Source: Chionis minor
Taxonomy: Eukaryota; Chordata; Aves; Charadriiformes; Chionididae
Direction of reading: 5' to 3'
DNA length: 64,000 nucleotides
NCBI GenBank assembly: GCA_013398295.1
Contig: VZSF01009040.1
Coordinates: forward strand, 1 to 64,000
This document shows, in pieces, positions 12,735 through 24,874 of the stretch. Positions within the stretch are counted from its first letter, which is position 1; each line of letters starts with the position of its first letter. A program made the position numbers and the translations under genes. Below the pieces are notes generated by a model. That model saw only the letters and a list, made by a program, of their open reading frames with translations, was not told the DNA's origin and did no database searches.

Positions 12735-12850
12735 CAGTCCTACTGCACTATACACTGTGCAAATATAAAAAAGAGTAAAAGCCAGCCTCAAATAGTTGAA
12801 AATCTAAGTGAAAGGCAAGCATAAAGATAAAGCAAATAGAAAAGGGAAGA
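12735..12850. repeat. Unclassified ancient amniote repeat fragment
   Basis: A run beginning with TGCACTATACACTGTGCAAA and continuing through 'aatagttgaaaatctaagtg' resembles a dispersed reptile and mammal repeat that I remember by the phrases 'actgtacaaacacat', 'agagcttacaatctaa' and 'gacaagacagacaaa'. I cannot name its family with certainty. The match is diffuse. Confidence 0.35.
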
Positions 12851-13339
12851 GGGGAAGATGTAGGGAGTACAGATGGTTTGAGTGAGTGAATCTCAGCCTT
12901 ATGACTAGTACCTTCAAGAAATGTAGAGATCATGCTGGTGTGGAGTTTTATGAAACATTTTGATAGAACTGTTATCAAGGAACGAATCAAAATAGTTCCT
13001 GTTAAGGAAAACATTATCTTTGCTGCCTATTAGAATTCTTTCATTACTTGAAGAGAGGAAATCTTGTAGCTACAATAGTAAATACAGTTTATGTGGATAA
13101 AGACACTGTAAAAAAAATGCTCTCAGAGTAAGACGACGGTTCTCTTGCGGATTATGGAGCTCTAAGAAGGTAAGAACTAAGGACTTGAGAAAAAGATTAA
13201 TAGTTGAGTAATATAAGGACCCATACTGGAACTTGTGAAAATTATCTGGAAAGGGAATAAATAGTACTTTATTTTTTCTGTTGGCAAGGTGAAATTACAT
13301 GGAGCTTGTTAGCTATGAGGAGATACAAAGAATGCAGAA

Positions 13340-13780
13340 GGATCAAACGGTGATCGAGCATTCAGTAATAAATGACAAGTGAGCTTCAGGGTAGACAGCT
13401 GATGGTAACTGATTCTGAAGGGACAATTGGAACTAATCATACTACCTGATAGATTCTAAATTAGCTCTAACAACGAGAAAAAGACTTGGCCATTGCAGGG
13501 AAGAGTATAGAGAAGGCTGCAGTTCAGTGCAGTCTAGAAAGAAATTGAGATGTTAGATTGTATTAAGACAAAAGGAGTATCATTACAGGAATTTATAGTA
13601 CACCTTTGCTTGTATTAAAATGTTCAATCTCAGTCATTCCATCTCAAAAGGTATATGAAATAATAGAAGAGGTCCTAAAGAGAGCAGCTAAACTGATGAA
13701 GAAATACAAAAGCAATTCCTGGAGAAGTAAACATGAGAATATTTAAGACAGTGCTACGGGGAAATGCGCATGGGACAACA
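13340..13780 (+). mobile_element. Ancient CR1-type LINE remnant (forward)
   Basis: The + strand shows, in order, badly eroded counterparts of the CR1 reverse-transcriptase C-terminal region. 'gagaaaaagacttgg' (about 13,476) matches the block encoding ERDLG. 'aagacaaaaggagtatcatt' (about 13,564) and 'tagtacacctttgcttgta' (about 13,596) match the R-P-H-L-E-Y block. 'ccatctcaaaaggtatatg' (about 13,639) is followed by 'agagagcagctaaactgatg' (about 13,679), matching the Q-R-R-A-T-K-M block. No frame is open. CR1 elements are non-LTR retrotransposons and the dominant LINE in birds; this copy is an old, dead lineage. Its left limit is uncertain. Confidence 0.6.
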
Positions 13781-15189
13781 TAGTAAATGAATGATAGTGA
13801 GTAAGTCTTCCCATTTTGTCTGCCATAAAATGAAGTGAAAGGGATGTTTCAGTTAATTTTACTTAACTGCAGTTAAAAGGCGGCAGACTCAAAATAATGA
13901 CTAAAGCAAACTGAACACTCTGCTGAACTGAGTGTTTTCGTTCTTAATGCTTCGCTGATTTTTAGATGAGATTTTCAGAGTTGGCTGCTTCCTAGTGGCT
14001 GCTGCTCTTACTGGCGCGTGACCACTCTGGGCTTCCCAGGGCTTTTGGCACCCCAAGGTGCAGTTGGTCACCCAGGAGCCACTGCTGGCCATTCCAGGAT
14101 TGGTTTCTGATCCTGTTTTTCAGGACCAGAGTTAAAATTGTACCTTGTCCAGCTGCTGACTGACTGACTGAGCTCTGAGTATTCTTCTGAATGCAACACT
14201 GTTTGTACAGGTACCAAACAGCACGTGATACTGTCCAGCTTTCTGGCATTCTACATCTAAAGAATTCAAACTACTGCTCATTTCTACTTTTCTAGCTTCG
14301 GGTCCTTGTATGTTGTATCATTGACCCTGTCATGAACACTCTAGCAGGTTGAGTACCTTTCATTGTGCAAAGCGCTCTCGTTATCTAGCTTCATTATCAG
14401 TGCCATCTGTTTAGTTAATGCTTTATCTGGACAAGCTCTGGTCTAAGTTCCCATCCATAATGTACCTTTGATATTTTGTGGAGGCTTTTAAAATGGGCAG
14501 ATTGTCCTGGTTTGAGAAACACAAGATTAATTTCTCTTTCAGTAATTTTACTTTTTGGTAAAGTCTCTTCTAATACTTGGGAAAACTGCACTTTTAGGAG
14601 ACTTGAGTGTCTGAATTTATGAATATATTTACTTTATAGCCAGCTATGGTATGTGGGTTTCAAGGTCTTAGTGTTTTCAAGCTCGCCAGGTGCAGGGATG
14701 AGGAGGAGCAATGAGAACTGGGTATTTGACCCAACCTGGCCAAGAGGATTATTTCATACCATGAACGGCACATTCAGTATTAATTAAAAAGTTTGCTGAG
14801 GAGTTTTCTCTTCTACGATGGCTGTGATCCTGAGAACTTCTTGGACCAGTGCTGGACCCCTGATCATCAGAATATCTAGAATCTGTCATTCACTCCCTGA
14901 AATATGTCATTCTTCAATTGTTCAACTGGAGTAATTGCAATAATTCCCCTTTTCAGGTCGGTCTACCATTGTTTAGTCTGAAAAATGAGAACTGATTCTG
15001 GGTAACAAGGGTAACTTGGTGTTTTCTGAAGCGCACCTAAAATAACTCTGTAATTTTTATCCTTTAATATAAATTTAAAAATAAATTACCGTAATGGTAT
15101 TTTTGTTATTTTTCTTAGATTTTCATGGGCAGAATGAGCATGCTTTTAATGGAGGTATAAAAAATAACATTGAGAAGATAAGGGCAGCA
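13781..15189. other. AT-rich unique DNA, no gene recognised
   Basis: Nothing with a recognisable product. A GACT microrepeat of about four units lies near 14,157-14,171. An 85-codon reverse frame (13992-14249) has no family resemblance. Confidence 0.55.
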
Positions 15190-16430
15190 GATAGGAGTGG
15201 GAGGGACTCTGAGAGATCCCTCAGCCCACTCAAGATGGGATTAACTATGCCAAGTCATTCCTGATTAATGTTTGTCTAATTTGTCCTTAAATACTTCTGC
15301 TGCACTTTAAACATATTAGTAGAGTGGGTAGTAAGAGTAACTTCCTGCAAAACTTCTCTGTTATTTGAAGACTGTTGTTATGTCTCTGTGAGTCTTGGCT
15401 AAGATAAACAAATGCAATTCTCTCAACCTTTCCATACAAAATGTATTTTCTGCACCTTTGATTGTTCTTGTTGCTCTCAGCTGTCCAGCTGACTCGTATC
15501 TTTCTTGATGTTTGGTGTATTAAACTCCACACAGTGCTACAGCCTCGGGCTGTAGCCTGCTGAGGGCTGCTTTGTATGTCCTATGTGTGACATCTTCATC
15601 GCACACCCTAGTAGGAGGGTAATATTTATTAGAAAAAATACTGACTCATGTTCTGTTTGTAATCCTTTAGCCTCCACGTCTTTTTCCTAATTGATTGTTG
15701 TGTAATTAGGTGTTCTTCATGTTGTATTTATGCAACTGATGATTTCTAGATAAATATAGTATATTGCACTTGTCTTCACTGAATTGTATCTTCAATTTGT
15801 TTAGATAAGTTTTGAATTTCAATGCTGTCCTCCACAGTCCTCATGCATCCTTCCAGCTTGATATTATCTGCAAATATAATTACTGCATGTTTTATTCCAT
15901 CATTCAAGTAATTCATAAAAATGCTGAATAGCACTCAGCTCAGCTTAGGCTCTTGCATGAGCTTTACTCGCTGCATCATTTCCTTTTGGCAGTAAACCAA
16001 CGCTTTTGCAGAGGTTTTTTTTAGTAGTGGTACAATAACTTCATTGAGATTGTACCACCTTAGCTCATTTTTGACAATATCAGAAGAGATTGTGTAAAAA
16101 GCTTTTCTGAGGTTAATCTAAAACTAATCCCGAGCTCAGAAGGCTATTAACCTGTCCTGGAAAGAAATCAGGCTGACTTTTAGGAAGCCTGTTTTTTTAT
16201 AGGTGTTTATTTTTTTTGATTGCTTTCATAATTATGGAGGATTCAGCCCAACTTCAAATAGCCTGGGGTCTCCCTGTGCTGCCTGTTAGAGATTGGCACT
16301 ATGTTTGCCACCTTCAGTTGTTTGACACTTGGCTGCCACTCTGATTTCAAGGTAAATCACTAATGGATCTAGGTTTCAACCCAAACAGCACAAACCATTT
16401 CTGTTACTTGATGTGATTCCCTGGACTAAC
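15190..16430 (-). mobile_element. Ancient CR1-type LINE remnant (reverse, about 1.2 kb)
   Basis: Read on the - strand this is a long, highly diverged CR1. Reverse-complement landmarks appear in the expected order along the + strand. A 3'-end phrase GGGAGGGACTCTGAGAGATC lies near 15,200. 'tcctgattaatgtttgtcta' and 'aatacttctgctgcac' follow. An eroded 'ttgttgctctcagctgtcca' block lies near 15,468. 'tccttccagcttgatattat' lies near 15,848, followed by 'tcataaaaatgctgaatagc' near 15,913. 'gattggcactatgtttgcca' lies near 16,291. The stretch covers part of the reverse-transcriptase palm through to the 3' end. Stops and indels are everywhere; the normally conserved G-V-P-Q-G-S segment near 15,930-15,970 is unrecognisable. 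The right limit is approximate. Confidence 0.7.
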
Positions 16431-16831
16431 TCTTTCTACTTATCACTGACGTACTTAGCAGGTATTTCATGTTGCTGTTTCCATGTGTATTTACAATTGT
16501 ACTTTGGCTTTTTTATTTGGCTTCTATGTTCCTCCTCTCCTGTTCCGAGATATTAAATAGGGTGCAACTGCCTTTTATTTCAAAGCCAAGCTATTTTTCA
16601 TCTTTAATAAGCTGACCTAATGGTCACTGTTAGCCAGTGATTTCTAAGCAGACTCAGTTCACAGTTTACTGCATTGCATGCCTTTGCATATTTTCCAGTC
16701 TATATACACTGGATACTGACTCCATTAAAAAAAGACTGTATAAGCTCTTCTGTACTGTCACTCTTACACATTCCTTCCCATTCATGCTCAAAGAAATAAA
16801 CCCACCTGGAAGAGAGCTGATTTCACTTGGT

Positions 16832-16861
16832 TATATATATATATATATATTTTTTTTTTTT
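16832..16861 (+). repeat. TA microsatellite followed by poly-T
   Basis: About nine TA units (16832-16850) run directly into 11-12 T residues, then CAG at 16862-16864. The T tract plus CAG resembles a splice acceptor, but no exon follows that I can support. Confidence 0.9.
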
Positions 16862-18609
16862 CAGATTGCCTATTTCTTTCTCTTTCTGATGCAGGAAATA
16901 GTTGATGAGGACTAGAAACAAAAGAGCTGGTGTGTATACTCATTGTAAAATAAGGCATATTTTGTTGCAATGGTGGTGATTAGACATGAGCTGTCAGCAT
17001 ATTCCGGTGTTCTACAGTTAACTATGCATTAAAAATATTAATAGGAATAATAGCTTCTGTGATACAGAACGGAGCTGCTTTGCAGTCCCTACCTAACGTA
17101 CTGTGGAAACGTAGCCCCCACCTGGGGAAGGTAACAGTCACATAGCACAGAGTGTACCCATTAAGCCTGGGAAAATGTCTGCAAAAACTCAGAGAGTTTT
17201 TCTCAGAGAGGAATTAAAAAGAAACGGGAAATTTTCTTACAGCCAAAGACGCAACAAACATTTCATTTAATAGACTAGCTGGGGGTGTTGGGGGGCATTC
17301 TTTCTCGCCTGTGGCTCACATGGGTAAAGATTCAGTGGCTGCATTCCGGCCCACAAAGGTAATTTCACATACGGCAGTCAATGACAGCCAAAGAAGATAC
17401 CTAGTCTCTGTAACACAAGTCTAAACTTCTTTTAATATGCCTCTCTGTTGAGATTTAACTGGCTTGTCTGCAGCACAGAATTGGTGTGACTTAAAAATCA
17501 GCTCTTAATGAAGTTGCTTCAGTAATGCAGACCCTTTTAAAAGGCCTGATTAAGCCAAATTGTGAATCTGTTTGAGATGAGTCTGTTTATTTTGTTTGTG
17601 TCCGCTTTCTGTTGTACTTTGGTGGCAATGATAGTTGATTTTTCTCTATGATCATTTGCATAAGAAGTTAGATGAGAAAAATAGTATTGCCCAGTGATCT
17701 GTGCACCATCATCATCTGTGCAACTAATCATCATTAGCCATGGAGCTTACCCTCTGAGTTGTAATACCAAGAAAAGGAATGAGAAAATACAGCTGAGCTG
17801 TGATTAGCAAATCTGAAAGATGGGGTGTGATTGGGAAGTCCCTACCCGCAAGAATGATTGAACTCATTCTCCTCCAGAGTAGAAGCTGCTCGTGGTAGTG
17901 ATATGGATGTCTGTATGCTAGAACTTGGACTGGGGCCATCCTTTCTCTTCTGAAAGGTCACCAAAGAGCCATTAAGTAGCAGCAACTTTCAGCTTCATGT
18001 CAGAAGTAATTTGCCAGCCACAAAGCAGCACTTCACAAAGTTTTAAATTCATCCTGTTACATCAAGAGCAATGTAATAAGCTCCGGTAGTCACACAGGAC
18101 ACGAACTATCCTCTTGGATAACACTTAATGTATGCTTTGTCATCCCTGAAACTCCACGGTCTTGTATAGTGCTATTACACTTAAGGAAGAATATGTGCCT
18201 GGTGAATCACTCCTACTAAATCTGATTTACTTGTAGCAAAGCCTAAAACAAACAGCCCAACACATTCACAGCGGTAAGATATACAGCTTCCTTTGCTATT
18301 CTGCACACAGGATAATGATGACGAAAATAACAGCAAAGGGTACCAAAACACCTTGAGGAAAATGACTTGTTGTAATAGTGCCTGACCTCTGTCTGTTCTC
18401 CGTCCTTTATATGTTGCCTGTACGAAAGTGGAACCAATGCACATTAAAAAACAAAACCAATTCTGTACCTCCTGAATGATAGACAGGGTATGTATTTTTC
18501 AGATCTATTCTCTTCCCTCCTGCTACCTTTTTTTTACTACCAAAAAAAGGGCAAAAGGAAACATGTATTTGTTTAAAAATGTGTACCTTGCATTTCTCTT
18601 CTGATAACC

Positions 18610-18628
18610 AAAAAAAAAAAAAAAAAAA
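18610..18628 (+). repeat. Poly-A tract (A19)
   Basis: An uninterrupted run of 19 A. The bases upstream show no processed gene copy or SINE that would explain it as a retrotransposed tail. Confidence 0.95.
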
Positions 18629-19996
18629 GTGTTCCTATACTATTATTTATTACAGTGCATTGTCTGCTAAGGCTATGTTTTCTATCATGGGATTCAAATT
18701 GCTTCTCGTGCCATCAGCATTTTCCTTTTTCACATTTCTTTCAAGGCAAAATAGGAAATGTATTTCTCTGCAGTAGCGACAGTGATCTGGGAAAACTTTA
18801 TTTAGGGTGAAAGGGAAAATAATGGAGTCGGAACAAGTATCTACACTAAAAATCTATTTAGAACATCGAAAACCAATGTATTCATAAGACAGCATTGTAT
18901 CTGTTTTAAATTAAGCTCAGGAAGATATAGAAACATAGTGTGTAATGACCACTAACCTGCCTATTTGCATTGTAGATTAAAAAATCTGAAGATGTAGTAA
19001 TGAGGAGTTGAAATGAAAGACAGTGTATATGGAAGACAGTAGATTTATTTTGCAGAAAAGCAGTGTGAAGGCAGTGCCACTCTTGTAATGGTAAAACTTG
19101 GAGTGCATTTAAAAATAAACAAATGCATTTCCATTCAGGGTTATTGCACAGGAGACTACATAAATAAAAATCCAAATACTGCTTTTTTAATTCACGTATA
19201 CAGTTACATTTAATGGCAATAGGACTTCCAACATGAATAAAACCAGCAGGGTCTGGCCCATAAAAATTATTCTTGTTTGCAGTCTGCCTATTTTCTAAAG
19301 GTTAGCACTAAGATTTCATTTACTGTCTTCCGTAGCAGCAGCTCTGATTTAGGGAGATGCTGGCTGCTATCCTGTCATTCCCCTTCCATAGCACCTCCTC
19401 AGCTGTGCCAGCACAAGTATTTGTGGGGCCACTCGGCTCACCAAATGTGGAAAAAAAACCCCAAACCAGCCAGTACTGTGTGCTTATTCCACAATGGCAA
19501 TGTAGAAGAGAAATGAAGATCTGAGGAACTTAATAAGTGTAGCTCATCCAAAGATAAATAAAAGCAGTCATTAATGAATGACAAATACAGAAGCAGGGTC
19601 TGTTTTTGAGTGCCAGACCTTTCCTCTAGTACAGTAAAACTTGTAGTGATACAGTAGTCAAAAAGGACTGTTAGAGCTGATTACTAGTTTAAAAAGCAAT
19701 ATTAAAATGTTCATATTTCGGCATGAATATTAGAGTGAGTCTGTTTGCATAACTGTAGCAATTACAAAATTTAGCTCTGACAGGAATGGACAGGTTTATG
19801 TCAGACAGCTTAAAGTTTCAAGTTTCTCCGGTTAATTAGAAACAATAAGGAATTGTGTCAACAACGAATCAGTAAAGAAGGAACACAAATTGCAATGCAA
19901 TTAGCTTCTTTTTCCTTTCTTCTCTGAATACACATCCTAATGGACAGCGTTCAAACCACTTGAGTCACAGACTTCGATACAAGGCTCTCTTCTGAA

Positions 19997-20112
19997 ATCA
20001 TTTAAGCATGTGCTTAACTTTAAAAATGTGAACACTGTAAAGGCTGCAAATGCTGAGACCACTTACACTTAATCTTTAGGATGTGCTTAGTATTTTGCTG
20101 GATCAGGGCTAG
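19997..20112. mobile_element. Palindromic MITE remnant of sauropsid type
   Basis: The left arm contains TTTAAGCATGTGCTTAACTT (about 20,001-20,020). The right arm contains AGGATGTGCTTAGTATTTTG followed by CTGGATCAGGGCT (about 20,078-20,110). Both match the arms of a widespread reptile and archosaur palindromic repeat with the signatures 'gcatgtgcttaactttaa' and 'agtgctttgctggatcaggg'. The centre is eroded. This is a non-autonomous DNA-transposon type with no coding capacity. I do not give a library name because I am not certain of it. Confidence 0.65.
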
Positions 20113-21536
20113 AGTACCGAGCCTTTACAGGAATGAATGCTAGCTCATCTGCTTATGAGGAGGTTTAAAGGAAATTTCATTTTTCCTCTCATTTAAAATT
20201 CTGTCAACAGTATATCCTTCCTAGCCCCTGCAGGAAGAGCTGTATCTAGATAATGTTTCATTGTTACTGCAGCAAATGGTCTGTAAACTAAATGTTCTAA
20301 TTAGTCTTTGAAACATTAGGCTGGGTAGAGCTAGTCAGAATTGTAAGCTGGCGTGTAGCGATCCTTTAATTCGATTGGGCACCATGCTGAAAAGAAAACA
20401 GAGCCCTTCTGCAAATTTTCATAGTTTCTTTTTGCTTTTAAGAGTTGTGACTCGATAGTCATTCTTCTGCTGCCTGATATCATTGAGAGAACCTTTATTT
20501 TTTATTTCCATACTTGCCATTTTTGACGTGAGAAGAGAGGAGGAGTAGGCTGGTATTCCAGAAACCACATCTTGCTTTAATCTTTGCCTTGAGGATTTCA
20601 GGTGCAATATATGCATTCTGCTTCAGGTGATCATTTATGCAGATGAAAAATATTATTTTTGCCCTCTAGTACCATCTTCACTTCATGGGCATGTCTTGGT
20701 GTCCATAGAGACTTTTATATGGGCCTTGAATAAATTAGTGCTAGTGCTGAGATGACTGTGTTGCCTCTAGAATCTCTACAAGACATGCCGCTGTTTCATA
20801 GAGGTACTAGCTGGCTTTGAGTACCTTGGAGATCTCTAAGATGGCATTAGAGCAGGCAGTGTTGAGGTGGCTTTCAAGTAGGTAAGAAAGAAGTGATGAG
20901 TGTAGGAATGTAGGAAGAAGTGAACCTCTGTGCAAGAGAGAGTTGCAAATGGACTTTGGATGTCCGAGGTTCTCAATGTGTGAAATTTCTGAAGCCATTA
21001 GGAAGGCAAGTACACAGTAGTAAGTCAAGGAAGGAAGAAAATAAGGAAGCTTGGGCTGAAATTCTGTAAATTGGTCATTCCAGGTTGGTTTGGGTGTTTT
21101 ACAATGAATTGCCTTGTGGCACTTTGAGGGTCAAGTCTATCTCTTCCAATTGAAGACCTTATTGAAACCAAAGTGAAGAAATGCTCTCGTCCATCATGTT
21201 GGCTCTAGACTTGGTTCATTTTCCCCAGAAGACTCCTAGAGGCACATGAAACTTCTTAGGAAACAGCCTGGCAAAGGTTCTAGCCTTTACTGGCAGCTGT
21301 GAGCATACTGCGTAGTTGAGGAACTCGGGCTCACATCTCGCTGAGAAACTGCCAAGAGATTAAATACTGTCAAGCAGAACATAAATCCTTTGCAGGAGAG
21401 CTGCCCTGTGGTACAATAGCACTGTGGGAATTCCTTCAGTGCCGTTTCACCTTATCTATTAACATGTTTGCTTGGGTTTTATCTACGCCTTAACAGTTCG
21501 CCAACAAAGCCACGGGCAACCAGTGATAGTGCGGAG

Positions 21537-21663
21537 TGACATTAAGAGTGATCTGATCTGGTCTAATGTGATCTAATCTGCCTGGGAAACAGAGTTGGCT
21601 CAGATGCAATGCTAATGTAGACCAACATTGAGAATGATCTGATCTGTTGGCACAAGGTTGGCT
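21537..21663. repeat. Degenerate duplication with three GATCTRATCTG motifs
   Basis: GATCTGATCTG occurs at 21550-21560 and 21636-21646, with GATCTAATCTG at 21570-21580. The flanks also repeat: ACATTAAGAG (21539) against ACATTGAGAA (21625), and TTGGCT at 21595 and 21658. The pattern fits an old local duplication of about 86 bp followed by indels, plus a smaller 20-bp internal repeat. Confidence 0.65.
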
Positions 21664-22420
21664 TAATGGCAAAAAACAGCCACTAGTACTGCGGAACACG
21701 GTGGAGTTGCACGAAGCCTCAGGAATGGCTGTTGCTTTCTCTGTGCACGGTGGGTGTGTGACGAGTCTATTACCGTTTGTCATGTAAATATACATTTAGG
21801 GACCTTATAAAGCTGCCTGAATTGTTCCATCTGTAGACTAACTGCTCCTTGATAGCGTTGGTGGCTTAGTTAAAAAGTCTGTCTAAAATGCATGTCATTA
21901 ACTTGATGGACTACAACAGCTCCGAAGGTTTATCATACCAGTGCAGGTGTTGAACCTGAGTGTGGGAATAATTGTAGTGGCTAGAGTGAAAGAATAGGAG
22001 GTTGGAGATGTCATGGAGTTTCTCACTGGTGTGTTTTGAGTCTCTCTTAACCTCACTTCTCACCCTCTGACAGAAGTATTTGAAGAGAAAAATAAATGTC
22101 AGCAAAGGCTTTTAGAATCTTGGATTTTAGGTGCCTCAGAAAAGCAAAGTATTCTACAAACATTCAAAACCAAACGTCTCCATTCAGGTGATAACAGTTA
22201 TTAATTCTTTCAATCAAACTACTCAAAGCTTTTAGTTCTTATGTAAACTGGTGGTCTACAGCATGTTTAACTTCAGAAAACTCCTAGAACAAACCAAGTC
22301 TTTATTATGAGTTTATTAGGGGAGCACCAGAAATCTTGCCACCAAACTTACACTTTCACAGAAGTAAAACAGCCGTTAAGTCCTGTCATTAAAGAGATAC
22401 CAGCTACCTCCATTAAACAA

Positions 22421-22438
22421 AATAAATAAATAAATAAA
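22421..22438 (+). repeat. AATA tetranucleotide microsatellite
   Basis: About four and a half units of AATA lie directly left of the short CR1 tail at 22,478. Such runs often arise next to LINE ends. Confidence 0.9.
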
Positions 22439-22477
22439 GCTTAAATTTAGAATTAAAGCTTAGAGTTTGTGAACTTG

Positions 22478-22632
22478 CAGCATCTTAGAAAAACAGCTTA
22501 GAAGGGACCTTTCAGGGTCATCTGGTCCAGCCTCCTTCCCCCAAGCAGGACTAACATCAGATGAAGGATCACTCAGGATTTTGTCCTGTTGAGTTCTGAG
22601 AATCTTCAAGGACTCAAATCTCTCCTTCTTTT
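22478..22632 (-). mobile_element. Short CR1 LINE 3' fragment (reverse)
   Basis: The + strand reads AGAAGGGACCTTTCAGGGTC, then ATCTGGTCCAGCCTCCTTCC, then 'aagcaggactaacatcag', then 'gagaatcttcaaggactcaa'. This is the reverse complement of the CR1 3' region, where a GGACCTC..AGGTCATCTAGTCCA block is followed by AAGCAGG and by a CTTGAAAATCTCCAAGGATGG block. Only the last part of the reading frame and the 3' UTR remain. It is more diverged than the copies at 39 and 61 kb but clearly recognisable. Confidence 0.75.
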
Positions 22633-22848
22633 TTATTTTTAAAAAAAGCAAGTGGTTTTTTTTTGAGGGATCTGACTCATGCCTTTTGAGTCATGTTTAA
22701 AAGCTTGGGCTTTAGAAATCAGTGAGCAACTGTTGATTGAAGGAAACAGGGAAACAAAAAGGGCCTTTCTCTCCAGGAGGGAGGTGCAAGCTGTCTCTAT
22801 ACATCTGTAAATATTTTCTGAATAACTGTCTTTTAGTACCTAAATAGT

Positions 22849-22867
22849 AAAAAAAAAAAAAAAAAAA
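22849..22867 (+). repeat. Poly-A tract (A19)
   Basis: An uninterrupted run of 19 A with no recognisable retrotransposed copy upstream. Confidence 0.95.
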
Positions 22868-24853
22868 TTTAAGCATCTTCTCCCTCTCTTATGTTTCATT
22901 TCCAAGGTAAATTTTAAACCACAGTACATTTTTATGAGTGCTATACATAACATTTTTGAAGTTAGGGTAAAGAATGGAAACACAGACAGACCTTTTATTA
23001 TACTGCTGCTAAGGATGTTGCTGTAGTAAATAAAGTACCTTTAATATTTTAAGAATGGCATCCCTGAAGTATCTTATATGATATTTCTTCTCTACTGCTT
23101 TTCTTTAGTTGGAAAAAGGAAAAACACTTCTTCCAAACTGTTTTGTGCCTCTACCTCATCAATTATGTATATAATTTTTTCAGGATATAATTAAATTTAA
23201 TTATATGAATTTTATATCTCTAAATGAAATACTTAATTTTTATACTAAGCATAAAGTGAGAATCTCTGAACTGAGTTAATATGTATATTTTGAAATATTT
23301 TCTTTTAAGTGGACCTTTACTGCCTCACAATAATGGTTATAATTATAAAATAATGCCCCCAAAAGACTCAAATGTGCTTAGAGTTGTTTATTCCAAATGG
23401 AAAGCTTTTATTTACAAAGCACAGCTTATGCACGTGGGTGGATCATGAAATTATTTATCAAATTATTTCAAAGAATTAATGAGAAAATTGTAAATTATTC
23501 ACAAATAGTTAAAGAGATCACATTAATCAAGTAAATAATTAATTGTGAACTGTTAGCCCAGCTCCATTCTAACCAATTTCTTACAATGTTAGGGAAATGA
23601 AAGAAAAGGATATTTGTAATAAACGCCGATCACCTTCACATTGCTGCAGCATGAGGACTCCCTCACTGATACGGAGTATTTGCAAGAATTCTTCTGTAAT
23701 TTCCCTAGATTGCTATGTGTGCATATTGTGTTAAATGGACTTTAGTCATCAGGAAAGTCATCTGAGAGTGGAGACTGGAGGTCACTTGAAAACTGTAAGA
23801 CAAAAAGTGCCTTAAAATAATTTAATATAAGGACTAGTAAATATGTGTAATATGTTATTTTAAAGGGCTTTGAAACACGGAACATTTTAATGAACTATGG
23901 AGCCAAATAAATGACTTTTTAAGTAGAAGGAGAGGACAGACATGAATGAGGGGGGAAAAGCAGTGGAACTGAAGAAACAAAATGGATCAGGTATGAGTAA
24001 AATTATTCTGCCATTCCGTGAGAGAGAAGAGAGCAAACCTCATGAGTGCCACTTCTTTCAGTGTTTTGAAAAAGGCACTATTTCTTTGCCAGGAAATGTA
24101 GGCCATTATCAGTCACTGGTATTTCAAGCATATCATGGGCAAAGAAAAACTCATAAATTAAACTTGGGCTCTATTTTCCCTCCCTTCTTCATCTTATAAC
24201 TTCAGCCACGAAGACTTCAGACTACTAAAAGATGCATTTATCTATTTACTTATTTACTACGTTAGCTATCAAAAGTCAATATACAGTTACATTTGGTAAT
24301 TTATTTTACTATGAAACATGCAGGGATCTGTTTTCTGCCATGTGATATCTAACGTTATATGAATCTCTACTCATAAGCTAGCCAAGAGGTCGTTGTTTCA
24401 TATTGACCGTGACGCATATAATTTCAGATAACACAAATTCATAGTTGAAATGTGTGTCTCTTCTTACATCCACTCTTTCTCTAGCTATTCATAGGACATT
24501 GATCGATCAATTATGAAAAAACAAGGGACGCAGATATAAGCAAGTCATCACCAGTTTTACTCCACGGCAAATGATTTTTCACTACAGATACCCACAAAAT
24601 AGCATTTTTCTTTCATGAAATGTCTTGATTCTAAACCTGAAAAATTTCATCTTGTGCTGTGAAGTTTCCTGGGATTTGTACGTTAGCTATGCAGTGCTTC
24701 ACTTTCCCCGTAAACTAGCTGTTTGGATGTTCTCCTTTTGTATTGAAATCCCTGGTTTGAGGCAGGACTGATCCGGTGGTTCTGAAGAGCTCCTGGGTGG
24801 AGGACTCTGATGAAAGGGCAGTTTGGACAAAAGTATTTTAGTTTTCCAGACAA

Positions 24854-24874
24854 TTTTTTTTTTTTTTTTTTTTT
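24854..24874 (+). repeat. Poly-T tract (T21)
   Basis: The longest homopolymer in the window. As reverse-strand poly-A it could be the tail of a retrocopy lying to its left on the + strand scale, but the adjoining sequence matches nothing I know. Confidence 0.95.

Larger units (their letters stand above)
16431..19996. other. AT-rich unique DNA, no gene recognised
   Basis: No supported gene. Contents are a TA dinucleotide run followed by poly-T at 16832-16861 and a poly-A tract at 18610-18628. A 13-base perfect palindrome ACAGCTGAGCTGT lies at 17789-17801, just before TGATTAGCAAAT. Open frames are all below 93 codons. Confidence 0.6.
20113..22477. other. Unique DNA, no gene recognised
   Basis: No supported gene. 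The motif cluster at 21537-21663 is listed separately. A 101-codon reverse frame at 21490-21795 overlaps that repetitive cluster and looks like a by-product of it. Confidence 0.6.
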
